A stretch of 64,000 nucleotides of DNA from Oscillospiraceae bacterium (GCA_015067845.1 SVLT01000011.1:1-64000), one strand, 5' to 3'; counted from the first letter of the stretch, positions 9,446 to 17,333 are shown. The notes: generated from the sequence alone by a model not told the origin. A program made the numbers and translations.

Positions 9446-10255
9446 ATGATTATTATAGGCGAAAAAATAAACGGCGCAATTCCGTCCATCAAGCAGGCCA
9501 TTGCCGAAAAAAACGAGGCGCTGATCATTGAGCGTACCGTCGCACAGGCCAACGCCGGGGCGAATTTTCTGGATTGCGCACCCTCTACCGCCACGGAGAT
9601 CGAGTACGAGACCATGGTATGGCTCATCGGTCTGATGCAGGGCGCAACGGATGTGCCCCTGTGCATCGACAGCCCTAACGCAAAACTGCTGGCGAGAATC
9701 CTTGAAGAAGGTCATCTGAACAAACCCGGCATGGTCAACTCCGTCAACGAAGAGGGCGACAAATGTGAGACCATCTTTCCTCTCATTGCCGGAACGCCTT
9801 GGGAAGTGGTGGGTCTGACCTGCGATCAGGGCGGAATTCCTGTCGACCCCGTCAAGAAGGTGGAGATTGCCAAGCGGATCATCGACAAGGCGGACAAATT
9901 CGGTGTGGCACTGAATCATCTGCACATCGACCCCTGCGTAATGGCTCTGGCGACCATGCCCACCGCCATGGAGGATTTTGCTTACTGCATCGAAAACATC
10001 CACGCCTACGCCCCGGAAGTCAAGGTGACGGGTGCGATTTCCAATATCAGCTTTGATATGCCGGCGAGAAAATATGTGAATATGAACTGCATGGCTTATG
10101 CCATCGCCGCCGGATTGGATAGCGCAATTATGGATCCTTGCAGTCAGGATATGATGGGTACGATTTACGCCTGCGAGGCCCTGCGCATGCAGGACAAGGG
10201 CGGCAGAAAATACAACCGGGCCTATCGAAAAGGCCTCTTTGGGCAGAAAAAATAA
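9446..10255 (+). CDS. Pterin-binding methyltransferase (MtrH/AcsE-like, MT II type)
   Basis: A 269-residue TIM-barrel of the pterin-binding family. It begins MIIIGEKINGAIPSI, the usual start of methyltetrahydrofolate:corrinoid methyltransferases, and continues with ANAGANFLDCAPS, VPLCIDSPN, GMVNSVNEEGDK and LNHLHIDPCVMAL, the blocks that form the pterin pocket. It should transfer the methyl group from the corrinoid protein to tetrahydrofolate, or back. The adjacent corrinoid gene makes this locus-specific use more likely than service as AcsE for the CODH/ACS cluster about 31 kb away. An AGGAG site is seven bases before the ATG. Confidence 0.88.
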   Translation: MIIIGEKINGAIPSIKQAIAEKNEALIIERTVAQANAGANFLDCAPSTATEIEYETMVWLIGLMQGATDVPLCIDSPNAKLLARILEEGHLNKPGMVNSVNEEGDKCETIFPLIAGTPWEVVGLTCDQGGIPVDPVKKVEIAKRIIDKADKFGVALNHLHIDPCVMALATMPTAMEDFAYCIENIHAYAPEVKVTGAISNISFDMPARKYVNMNCMAYAIAAGLDSAIMDPCSQDMMGTIYACEALRMQDKGGRKYNRAYRKGLFGQKK

Positions 10256-10260
10256 AACTT

Positions 10261-10310
10261 GTAGGGGCGATCCACGAATCGCCCGCGGGTCATTCGTGAA
10301 TGACCCCTAC
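10261..10310. repeat. GTAGGGG...CCCCTAC dispersed palindromic repeat, copy 1
   Basis: A 50-bp element bounded by GTAGGGG and CCCCTAC, with internal paired words such as GGCGAT and ATCGCC. It sits between two genes of one operon. Longer relatives occur at 27409-27487 and 47412-47487. Confidence 0.7.
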
Positions 10311-10336
10311 GAACACAACAGTAAAGGAGTACGATC

Positions 10337-10960
10337 ATGATGGATTTTGAAAAACTGGCCATGGCCATGGGCGAACTGGACGAGGATACTGTAAAGGAGA
10401 TTTTGGAAGCCGTTGACAGCGCAGATGCCGCCAACGCCGCCATGGAAGCCTGCCAAAAGGGCATGGACACCGTGGGCAAGCTCTTCGAGGAGGGCGAATA
10501 CTTCGTGGGCGACCTGATCTACGCCGGCGAGCTGATGACCGATGCCGTGGAAGTGCTGAAACCCTATCTGGCCGGCGCTGCTTCCGCCGGCGCCAAGACC
10601 CGGATGATCCTCTGCACCGTCAAGGACGATCTGCACGACATTGGTAAAAACATCGTTCGCTCCATGCTGGAGGCAAACGGCTTCGATGTATTGGATCTGG
10701 GCATCGACTGCCCCGCGGAAAAGGTGGTGGAAACCGCCAAGGCCGAGGGTATCGAGATCGTGGCTCTGTCCGGCGTACTGACTTTGGCGCTGGATTCCAT
10801 GAAAGCAACTGTGGAAGCCATCAAGGCCGCAGGTCTGGACTGCAAGGTCATCATCGGCGGCGCCCCCGTATCTGCGGAGGCCTGCAAGAACATCGGCGCG
10901 GATGAATGGGCTCACAGCCCCCAGAAAACCGTGGCCACCTGCAAAGCCTGGGCAAACTGA
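10337..10960 (+). CDS. Corrinoid (B12-binding) methyl-carrier protein
   Basis: A 207-residue corrinoid protein of the MtaC/MtbC/MtvC type. Residues 1 to about 85 form the helical cap domain. The Rossmann-like B12 domain starts near residue 88 and carries the signature DLHDIGKN, with His100 the expected lower axial cobalt ligand. ALSGVLTLALDSM and VIIGGAPVS are the other cofactor-contacting loops. It shuttles the methyl group between the UROD-family methyltransferase and the MtrH-like enzyme encoded upstream. Co(II) arising by oxidation would be reduced again by the RACE protein encoded at 14686-16659. AAAGGAG precedes the ATG by seven bases. Confidence 0.93.
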   Translation: MMDFEKLAMAMGELDEDTVKEILEAVDSADAANAAMEACQKGMDTVGKLFEEGEYFVGDLIYAGELMTDAVEVLKPYLAGAASAGAKTRMILCTVKDDLHDIGKNIVRSMLEANGFDVLDLGIDCPAEKVVETAKAEGIEIVALSGVLTLALDSMKATVEAIKAAGLDCKVIIGGAPVSAEACKNIGADEWAHSPQKTVATCKAWAN

Positions 10961-10986
10961 TTGCATAAAAACAGGGAGGAATTGTG

Positions 10987-11649
10987 ATGTTTGATTTATT
11001 AGCACCGTCCTGTCCCATTATGCTGTGGGTCATCACCCTTGCAGAATTGGTGTTTACCGTGCTGCTATTGACCCGCTACGCAAAAACCAAGAATCTGATC
11101 TTCTTGCTGTCCGGACTGATCTGCGTAGGTCTTACTTACGATGCGCTGATTCTGGCGTTGGGCAGTTTCATGACCGAAGGCACCGCTTTGCTGGCGCTGA
11201 GCCGTATGCGCTATGTGCTTCACGGCGGTTTGATCCCGCTGATCTTCGCCATCTGCGCCTACGCCCTTGATTTCAAAAAGCCTTGGAAAATTGCCGCTTG
11301 GGTACTTACCGGCATACTGATCCTGCTGGGCATTGCAGACGGCTGCATCCGTGTGATCGGCGCCACCACCGTTGCCGGCATCTGCCGCTACGCTTCCGTG
11401 TCCGCACCTGCGTGGGCGGATATCGTCAACAGTCTGCTGACCTTCGGCACCGTCATTCCCATGATGATCGCCGGTATTGTGGTATGGGTCAAGCAGAAGA
11501 CACCGCATCTGTTTCTGTCCGCATTTCTGATGTTCCTGTTTTCCGGTCTGGGCGCTGCCTGTCTGGAACTGATGTTCTATATCAGTATGTACGGCGAACT
11601 GCTGATGGCCTTGTTCCTCTATTTTTACGCACAGCGCAAAGCAAAATAA
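10987..11649 (+). CDS. Seven-helix membrane protein of unknown function
   Basis: A 220-residue, strongly hydrophobic protein with about seven predicted membrane segments and short loops. The GGGAGGA site is six bases from the chosen ATG, better placed than the GTG one codon upstream. It lies 26 bases after the corrinoid gene and ends at a strong terminator, so it is the last gene of the methyl-transfer operon. I see no transporter or kinase motif and do not recognise the family. Uptake of a methylated substrate or export of its demethylated product would fit, as inference. Confidence 0.7.
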   Translation: MFDLLAPSCPIMLWVITLAELVFTVLLLTRYAKTKNLIFLLSGLICVGLTYDALILALGSFMTEGTALLALSRMRYVLHGGLIPLIFAICAYALDFKKPWKIAAWVLTGILILLGIADGCIRVIGATTVAGICRYASVSAPAWADIVNSLLTFGTVIPMMIAGIVVWVKQKTPHLFLSAFLMFLFSGLGAACLELMFYISMYGELLMALFLYFYAQRKAK

Positions 11650-11656
11650 ATGATTT

Positions 11657-11685
11657 ACCGCCCCTGTTTTCAAAACAGGGGCGGT
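11657..11685. terminator. Bidirectional terminator between the two convergent operons
   Basis: A 14-bp perfect stem (ACCGCCCCTGTTTT) around one unpaired base, followed by GTTTTTTCG on the plus strand and preceded by an A-rich stretch for the opposite direction. Confidence 0.85.
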
Positions 11686-11710
11686 GTTTTTTCGAATTAT
11701 CTTCCCAAAA

Positions 11711-12316
11711 TCAATCTTTCAGGCCGGCCTTGTGCAGCACAATGGTTCCCAGCATCAGCAGACCCTGCGAAACGGTGTTAATGCTCTGCTCTACCCAGTT
11801 CACCCAAGCCAACGCGGAGTCTTGGCCGGACATATAGCCCATGGCCATGGCGCACACAAAGGAGAGGATAAACAGGATCATCACCGGGGCCTTCTTCATT
11901 TTGGCAGCAAGAATGCTGAGCGCGGCACACATCCCTCCCAATCCCAGCACCATCATGATGATAAACACGATGCTGCCGGTAAAGACCGGAGGGACCGCAA
12001 CAGATAATGCGACCTTGGACTTTTTGCAAAGCATGAGCACCATAGCGATACCCACCATCAGAAGGCCGACGGAGTTCACCGGCAGGAACATCTTTTCCAA
12101 CAGGGTAAAATCACAAATATTGGCGGCATACAGCAGCTTCCACAGCGCCTTGCAAAAGCCCGCCATAAACACATTGACAGAGCCGGCTGCCAGCAATGTA
12201 TAGGCACATTTACCTATTTTGTTGTAGAAGTCACAGAGCAAAATCACGGCGGTAATAGCAAAGAAAATCACGGGGATGAAGTCCATCAGCGCCATAGGAA
12301 TGGTGAAATGATACAT
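11711..12316 (-). CDS. Membrane protein of unknown function, paralog of the gene at 7421-7894
   Basis: A 201-residue protein with about six membrane helices and almost no soluble domain. The first 90 residues resemble the 157-residue protein on the far side of the methyltransferase genes. It is the last gene of the TetR operon, 56 bases after the DUF1295 gene, and that gap contains a terminator-like hairpin, so its expression may be lower or separately controlled. The family is not recognised. Confidence 0.7.
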   Translation of the reverse strand: MYHFTIPMALMDFIPVIFFAITAVILLCDFYNKIGKCAYTLLAAGSVNVFMAGFCKALWKLLYAANICDFTLLEKMFLPVNSVGLLMVGIAMVLMLCKKSKVALSVAVPPVFTGSIVFIIMMVLGLGGMCAALSILAAKMKKAPVMILFILSFVCAMAMGYMSGQDSALAWVNWVEQSINTVSQGLLMLGTIVLHKAGLKD

Positions 12317-12334
12317 AGAAAAGCCTCTCTTTCT

Positions 12335-12364
12335 AAAAAAGGGCCATCTTGCGATGACCCTTTT
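12335..12364 (-). terminator. Intra-operon terminator or attenuator hairpin
   Basis: On the minus strand AAAAGGGTCATC and GATGGCCCTTTT pair around a GCAA loop and run into T residues. It lies between two co-directional genes, so partial termination is likely. Confidence 0.55.
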
Positions 12365-12372
12365 ATTTTAAA

Positions 12373-13173
12373 TCAAGCAACCAGCCACTTGTGCTTCTCC
12401 ACGCTGTAAAGAGGGATAAAGGGAAGCAGAATGGGCACAGTTTTCACATATTTCTGATACTCGGGATCCGCCCCGTAATTCTTGTTCTGACGGATCTCCA
12501 ACCGGCGGGCGCCGCTGAACATGACGAAAATGATGCCAATATAACCGATGGCCACAATGACCCATTGCCAGCCGCTTACCGCACCGATGCCGGAGATCAG
12601 CACGCCGGTCCAGAAGATCATTTCGCCCAAATAGTTTGGGCAGCGGACGATGCGGTACAGTCCGGTATCCACAAAACGCTTGGGATTGACCTTCTTGGCA
12701 TTGTTTTTCTGAATATCCGCAGCGGTTTCCAGGGTAACACCGAAGATCATCACGCCCACACCGATGAACACGAAAACATTGTCAGCGGCGGCGTTGGCCA
12801 TGCGGTAGAACACGCCGGCGATCTGGGTGACATACAGCAGCGCGCAGGTAGTCCAGATGGCGATCTTCACGCCAAAGGGCACGGTTTTGCCGTCCTTGAT
12901 CTCCCCCACCATGTTTTTCTTATAGGCGCTGGTGCCCAGCTCCCGGATGGCCAGATAGCCGCCCAGGCGCAGACCGTAGAGGGTGAACACCACGCAGCAA
13001 AGAATGGTGCCCAGGGTCAGACTCTGTCCGTACAGGCAGAGCATGGCGATACCCTGCGCAGCAATGGAAAAGCCGTAGCCCAGGGAGATAAACCACACGT
13101 AATTCTTGAAGCCGATGGCGCTGACCAGCATACACAGGCCGAACAGCAGCCAGAAATTCACAGGAAATACCAT
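12373..13173 (-). CDS. DUF1295/isoprenylcysteine-methyltransferase-like membrane protein
   Basis: A 266-residue integral membrane protein with about seven hydrophobic segments. The C-terminal half carries DTGLYRIVRCPNYLGEM and GARRLEIRQNKNYG, the conserved block of the DUF1295/steroid-5-alpha-reductase/ICMT superfamily. Members either reduce lipid double bonds or methylate carboxyls using S-adenosylmethionine; bacterial DUF1295 proteins are mostly uncharacterised. It begins 12 bases after the flavin-reductase-like gene with an AAGGAG site, so the two are co-translated. A link to methyl-group handling is suggested by position alone. Confidence 0.8.
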   Translation of the reverse strand: MVFPVNFWLLFGLCMLVSAIGFKNYVWFISLGYGFSIAAQGIAMLCLYGQSLTLGTILCCVVFTLYGLRLGGYLAIRELGTSAYKKNMVGEIKDGKTVPFGVKIAIWTTCALLYVTQIAGVFYRMANAAADNVFVFIGVGVMIFGVTLETAADIQKNNAKKVNPKRFVDTGLYRIVRCPNYLGEMIFWTGVLISGIGAVSGWQWVIVAIGYIGIIFVMFSGARRLEIRQNKNYGADPEYQKYVKTVPILLPFIPLYSVEKHKWLVA

Positions 13174-13185
13174 TTCAAATTCTCC

Positions 13186-14100
13186 TTACTTTTTGTTCTT
13201 TTCCTTGGAACGCTTGTCGTTGATGATCTGCATTTCCGCGGCGGTGATCAGCTGACAGTCATTTTCTCTTGCCCATTCCACACAGCCTTTCAGCACCAAA
13301 GGCAGGAACACACGGGGGACATTCAGGATCATTTCCAGGGCATCGTCGGTAAACTTGACCTTGTCATCGGCCCGGTCAGCAGCATAGCGGACGGAGTCCA
13401 GGCTCTGCTTGCGGATGGGCAGCAGCTCCGCGCGCATACGGGTCTTGCGGTGGAACCAGAAATTCTTGCTGTCCCGGTAGCCGTAGTCCACCGGCAGAGC
13501 AGGAAAATCGGAAGCCTTTACGCCATTGATGATGGCATCGGCATACTTTTTCTTCATCAAAATCTTGTCGACCTTTAAGATGAAGTGAGCGCCGAATTTG
13601 GAAGTAATGCCGTTGAAATCGTGATAGGGGCCCTCGTAGCCGTTCAGCTCGCCGGGCTTGTCATCCTGAGCATTGTCCAGCTCCCGGACCCAGGTACATT
13701 CAATGACCTGAATCGCATCCGTCAACACCATGGGGCGTTCCCCCTCCGCCTGACCCTTTTCCAGCTTGAACCGGCAATTCGGCATCTTATCCTCCGGCTT
13801 GTCGCCGGGCCAACTGAGCTTGACGCACTCTTTGAAGGTCTTGGGCTTGTCGTCCACAAAGCTGATGGCACATTTTCCGTTTCGCAGAATGTTCTGGGCG
13901 GTGTTGGACGAATTCCGGCAGCTCAGCAGCATGGCGTAGTAATCCTTGCCGGCCACATAGTAGGGCTGCACCAGAGAGTAGGGACCCAGGGTCGTGGTGC
14001 CGTCCTCGCACAGGGTGGAGATCACCACCGTGGGCATGGGGAAGAACAGGGAGGTCTGGTAGAAATTGTCCACCACACGCAAATTTTCAAAACTGGACAT
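13186..14100 (-). CDS. Flavin-reductase-like (FMN split-barrel) protein
   Basis: A 304-residue protein. Residues 15 to about 190 match the flavin-reductase-like split-barrel fold: FFPMPTVVISTLCEDG at the start, GPYSLVQPYYV, then LLSCRNSSNTAQNILRNGKC, where FMN phosphate contacts usually lie. About 100 residues of helical, charged C-terminal extension follow. Such proteins bind FMN and pass electrons to partners. In this locus it could supply low-potential electrons to the RACE activator or reduce the demethylated product; that is inference. AAGGAGG is eight bases before the ATG, and the TetR gene ends 12 bases upstream. Confidence 0.78.
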   Translation of the reverse strand: MSSFENLRVVDNFYQTSLFFPMPTVVISTLCEDGTTTLGPYSLVQPYYVAGKDYYAMLLSCRNSSNTAQNILRNGKCAISFVDDKPKTFKECVKLSWPGDKPEDKMPNCRFKLEKGQAEGERPMVLTDAIQVIECTWVRELDNAQDDKPGELNGYEGPYHDFNGITSKFGAHFILKVDKILMKKKYADAIINGVKASDFPALPVDYGYRDSKNFWFHRKTRMRAELLPIRKQSLDSVRYAADRADDKVKFTDDALEMILNVPRVFLPLVLKGCVEWARENDCQLITAAEMQIINDKRSKEKNKK

Positions 14101-14112
14101 AGGTATTCCTCC

Positions 14113-14619
14113 TTAAAATAGCTTGTTGATCATGCCAAAAATATCGTCAAAAGACTTGCCGGCCATGGACCAGGTCAGCACACTTTCCGCTACAAATTCC
14201 GCTGTGAAATCGTCACGGCAGAATTTCCGCAGAGGCGCCGCCAGCTGGGCGCGCAGCAACCCATGGTAACGGCTGAAAGAGCCGGCAAACCCTTGGGCGG
14301 CGGTTTCGTCCCCAAAGACTGCCTGATGCCGCCGGGCGTAGGCCAGCAATTGGTCAAACATACATTGCACCACCGGCGCGGGGGACTCTGCCCGGCTGCT
14401 CACAGCATCGATCGTCCCAATGCAATCCTTCCAGTCGCCCAGCAGATAGGCCGCCAGCAGCTCATCTTTTGAAGAAAAATAATTGTACACCGTGCCCACG
14501 CCTACACCGCAGGCTTGGGCAACGGAACGAATGGTCAAAGCGCCGTAGCCGAACTGCTCCAGCTGCTTTTTCGCTTCTTCCATCAGTTTCATTTCCAGAT
14601 TTTCGATGATCTTGGGCAT
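14113..14619 (-). CDS. TetR-family repressor of the methyl-transfer locus
   Basis: A 168-residue regulator with an N-terminal helix-turn-helix (ALTIRSVAQACGVGVG, then TVYNYFSSKDEL at about residues 25-55) and a helical ligand domain. An in-frame ATG 63 bases upstream would place the promoter and operator inside the gene, so the ATG after AAAGGAG is chosen. The palindrome GTGAAC-AC-GTTCAC sits between its -10 box and ribosome site, indicating autorepression. A near-identical palindrome precedes the UROD-family methyltransferase gene. The ligand is probably the methylated substrate or a related aromatic compound, by analogy only. Confidence 0.88.
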   Translation of the reverse strand: MPKIIENLEMKLMEEAKKQLEQFGYGALTIRSVAQACGVGVGTVYNYFSSKDELLAAYLLGDWKDCIGTIDAVSSRAESPAPVVQCMFDQLLAYARRHQAVFGDETAAQGFAGSFSRYHGLLRAQLAAPLRKFCRDDFTAEFVAESVLTWSMAGKSFDDIFGMINKLF

Positions 14620-14631
14620 AGGCTCTCCTTT

Positions 14632-14682
14632 GTGAACACGTTCACATAAATGTAGTATAAGAAAAAGTTCCCCAATTGTCAA
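14632..14682 (-). promoter_or_regulatory. Promoter and operator of the TetR operon
   Basis: On the minus strand TTGACA (14677-14682) and TATACT (14654-14659) are 17 bases apart. The imperfect 14-bp palindrome GTGAAC-N2-GTTCAC (14632-14645) lies just downstream, where a bound repressor would block RNA polymerase. The promoter begins right after the RACE gene's stop codon. Confidence 0.8.
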
Positions 14683-14685
14683 GGG

Positions 14686-16659
14686 TCAGAACAGCACGCA
14701 GGCGGTATAGGTGACCGTCTTCTCTCCATAATGGTATTCACAACCATTGTCCCGGCAGACCTGGGCCACAAACAGCCCGTAGCCCTCCATGGAGGAACAG
14801 GCTTTTTCCGGGAATCGGCAAGGCTCCGGAAAGGCGCATTTTTCGCAGATGCGGCAACCGCCGCTGCCTAAGCACAGCGCATTGGGAAAGGCCTTGCGGA
14901 TTTGGTCGCAAAATGCGTGAAACTGCCGTAGATGCTCCGCTTCCGTACGGCGGTAGGCCTTAGTGTCGATCGCTTTTTCCGTTTTACCCACAGTTTGCAG
15001 CAAAATACCCCGGGAGAATGTTCTCATTTTTTTCTCGCAGTCCGCCAGACTTCCGCAATGGGGCGGGCAGGTCCAGTTTTTGCCATAAGCACCGCATCTG
15101 TCGGCGGCGCACATATCCCGTACATCCTGTCTTGGCTGCAAGGTGGCAACATCAAGCGGCATAGCCTTGGAAAAGCCAAGTGTCAGGGCCTTTTGGCACC
15201 AGTAGCTTTCTGAGGCAGAAAAGCGCATATTGCGGGCAAAGCTCCCCTGAAATTGGGGCGCGGCGGCCAGCTCCACAAATTTCATCTGCCCCACCAGCGC
15301 CTGAGCGGTATCCACGGCCCGGCCTGTGCCGGCAAGGATCTTCGCACCGCCACCGGCGGCATTTCCCACCGCCAGAATCTTGTCCTCCAAAACACTCGGC
15401 AACAGGCCGATCCTGCAAGCCGAGGACGGATTCATAAATGTGCCGAAGGCACCGGCAAGGTATACCCTTTGGATATCCTGCAAGGTCACGCCCAAATGCG
15501 CCGCCAGCAGTTCAATTCCTGCCGCGATCGCCCCCTTTGCCAGCTGCACCTGACGGATATCCTCCTGAGTCAGATAAATGCGGTCAGTGAGCGAAATGCG
15601 GTGGTCATCATTTTGAATTCTGCCCCGTTCATTGATTAGTCCTGCATCCAGGGCAGCAGCAACGGCATCGATGAGACCCGAGCCGCAAATTCCAACCGCT
15701 TCTCCGCCACCGATCACGCTGCACCGCAGCTGTCCGTTTTCCCATCGGACATGGTCAATGGCACCGGTTTGTCCCCGCATACCAAACTGAATGTTCGCGC
15801 CCTCCAAAGCCGGGCCGGCGGCGGTGGAACATGCCGCCATGCGGTGCTTGTTGCCCAGAACCATCTCCCCGTTGGTGCCGATATCCACCAGCAGAGTCAG
15901 TTCCTCCGCCTCATGCAGGCCGGTTGCCAGTACGCAGGCCAAGGTGTCCGCGCCCACAAAGCCGGAAACATCCGGCACAATGAGAAGCCGGGCATTTTCA
16001 AGAACGGGTATGTGGTCCGCCGCTTTCACAGTCTTTGCCTGTGTCAGCACGGGAGCAAAGGGAATCTGCGCCAGATTTTCCGGGCTGATCCCCAAAAACA
16101 GCTGCTGCATGGCCGGATTGCCCACCATACTGACTGCATCAATTTGATGCGGTCCCACGCCGGCCTGTTCGCAAAGTGCATTTGTAAGCTCTGCAACACA
16201 ATTGCGGATCGCCCCGGTCAATTCCTCCATACGCCCGTTCAAGGCGTGCTGAATACGGGAGATCACATCCGCGCCGTAGGAAATTTGGGGATTCAGCTGA
16301 CTGCCGCAGGCCAATTCCCGGCCGGTTTGGGCATTCAGCAAATAGCCTGCCACCGTGGTAGTGCCGATGTCAAAGGCCAGACAAAGACCCCCATCCCCCG
16401 GCGCGGCGGGCGTGCTGCTGTGGGTGAGGATATGGGCGGCTTCTTGCGGCAGAGCAACCACCATATCCCGGTCAACCGTCGTCCGGCAGGCCAGTTTTTC
16501 CTCTCCATCCACCAAAACCTTGCACTTGCCGCAGCTTCCGTTGCCACCACAGGACGCATCGACAAAAAATCCCCCGGCACGCAAGACCTGCAACAGGTTT
16601 TCACCGGTTGCCGCTTCCATATTGCGTTTTTCGGGCATTACCGTAATGCGGTTCTTCAT
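14686..16659 (-). CDS. Reductive activator of corrinoid proteins (RACE) fused to a DUF2284 cysteine domain
   Basis: A 657-residue fusion. Residues 1 to about 85 form a plant-type [2Fe-2S] ferredoxin with Cys37, Cys43, Cys46 and Cys58. Residues from about 92 to 485 are the ASKHA ATPase of RACE proteins (FDIGTTTVAGYLL and LLVDIGTNGEM phosphate loops, VYLAGAFGTFMNP, closing RNMRFS), which drives ATP-dependent reduction of inactive Co(II) corrinoid to Co(I). The last 150 or so residues are a cysteine-rich DUF2284 domain (CGAYGKNWTCPP, GGCRICEKC) probably carrying Fe-S clusters or metal. It supplies the activating component for the corrinoid protein at 10337-10960. The start has AAGGGGGG upstream. 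Confidence 0.9.
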   Translation of the reverse strand: MKNRITVMPEKRNMEAATGENLLQVLRAGGFFVDASCGGNGSCGKCKVLVDGEEKLACRTTVDRDMVVALPQEAAHILTHSSTPAAPGDGGLCLAFDIGTTTVAGYLLNAQTGRELACGSQLNPQISYGADVISRIQHALNGRMEELTGAIRNCVAELTNALCEQAGVGPHQIDAVSMVGNPAMQQLFLGISPENLAQIPFAPVLTQAKTVKAADHIPVLENARLLIVPDVSGFVGADTLACVLATGLHEAEELTLLVDIGTNGEMVLGNKHRMAACSTAAGPALEGANIQFGMRGQTGAIDHVRWENGQLRCSVIGGGEAVGICGSGLIDAVAAALDAGLINERGRIQNDDHRISLTDRIYLTQEDIRQVQLAKGAIAAGIELLAAHLGVTLQDIQRVYLAGAFGTFMNPSSACRIGLLPSVLEDKILAVGNAAGGGAKILAGTGRAVDTAQALVGQMKFVELAAAPQFQGSFARNMRFSASESYWCQKALTLGFSKAMPLDVATLQPRQDVRDMCAADRCGAYGKNWTCPPHCGSLADCEKKMRTFSRGILLQTVGKTEKAIDTKAYRRTEAEHLRQFHAFCDQIRKAFPNALCLGSGGCRICEKCAFPEPCRFPEKACSSMEGYGLFVAQVCRDNGCEYHYGEKTVTYTACVLF

Positions 16660-16726
16660 GGCAGTCCCCCCTTGCCTCTTTCTGGTTTTATTTTATTGCA
16701 AAACCGCGAGAAAGTAAAGCTTCTTA

Positions 16727-16756
16727 TTGTGCACAGCTGGATAATTATGGTATACT
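16727..16756 (+). promoter_or_regulatory. Promoter of the broken purine permease
   Basis: TTGTGC and TATACT separated by 18 bases; GGAGG precedes the ATG at 16801. The 5' signals of the dead gene are therefore intact. Confidence 0.5.
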
Positions 16757-16800
16757 GGTTCCGTACTCCGCAACAAACACATAATCAAGGAGGAAAATCT

Positions 16801-17288
16801 ATGCTGGAAAAGTTATTTAAGCTGAAACAAAACGGCACTACCGTGAAAACCGAGGTGGTGGCAGGCATTACCACCTTTATGACCATGGCCTACATTTTGG
16901 CCGTCAACCCCAGTATTCTGGCAGATGCCGGAATGGATTCCAACGCTGTGCTGATCGCCACAGCCCTTGCTTCCTGCTATCCACCCTGTTTGCGCCGCTG
17001 TTCACAGCGATCCCCTCCTTCGCCACCGCCCCTGCCCTGATCATGGTTGGCTTTTTGATGGTCAGCTCCGTCACGGAGATCCGCTTCGACGACGACAATT
17101 TGGTGGAAGCCATTCCTGCCTACATCGCCATCATCGCCATGCCCCTGTTTTACAGCATTTCCGAGGGCATCAGCCTGGGCATTATCTCCTATGTGGTGCT
17201 GAATGTCTGCACCGGCAAGGCAAAGCGGGTAACACCCCTGATGTATATTCTTGCGGTGCTGTTCATACTCAAATATATTTTCCTGTAA
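16801..17288 (+). pseudogene. NCS2/AzgA-type purine permease, internally deleted
   Basis: The first 59 codons (VVAGITTFMTMAYILAVNP, then ILADAGMDSNAVLIATALASC) are the standard N-terminus of AzgA-type guanine/hypoxanthine permeases. At about 16976 the sequence jumps, in another reading frame, to the family's C-terminal part: LSTLFAPLFTAIPSFATAPA at 16977 onward, then LIMVGFLMVSS and YVVLNVCTG to the stop at 17288. Intact members have roughly 430-460 residues; only about 160 codons remain, so some 800-900 bases are missing with a frame change. It cannot make a working transporter. The clean junction and good codons either side suggest a recent deletion, or an assembly error. Confidence 0.88.
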
Positions 17289-17301
17289 TTCTCCCTAAAA
17301 A

Positions 17302-17327
17302 AGCGAGCTGCGTAAGCGCAGCTCGCT
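17302..17327. terminator. Bidirectional terminator
   Basis: An 11-bp stem (AGCGAGCTGCG) with a short loop and A/T tracts on both sides, between the permease remnant and the convergent glutamine-amidotransferase gene. Confidence 0.75.
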
Positions 17328-17333
17328 ATTTCA

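Noticed and set aside
12391-14121. Plus-strand open frames opposite the DUF1295, flavin-reductase-like and TetR genes
   Set aside because: Products are His/Gln/Gly-rich without family resemblance, and the minus-strand genes show clear conserved motifs.
16660-16800. Purine riboswitch ahead of the AzgA-type remnant
   Set aside because: The 140-base leader shows a promoter and ribosome site but none of the conserved loop sequences of the purine aptamer.
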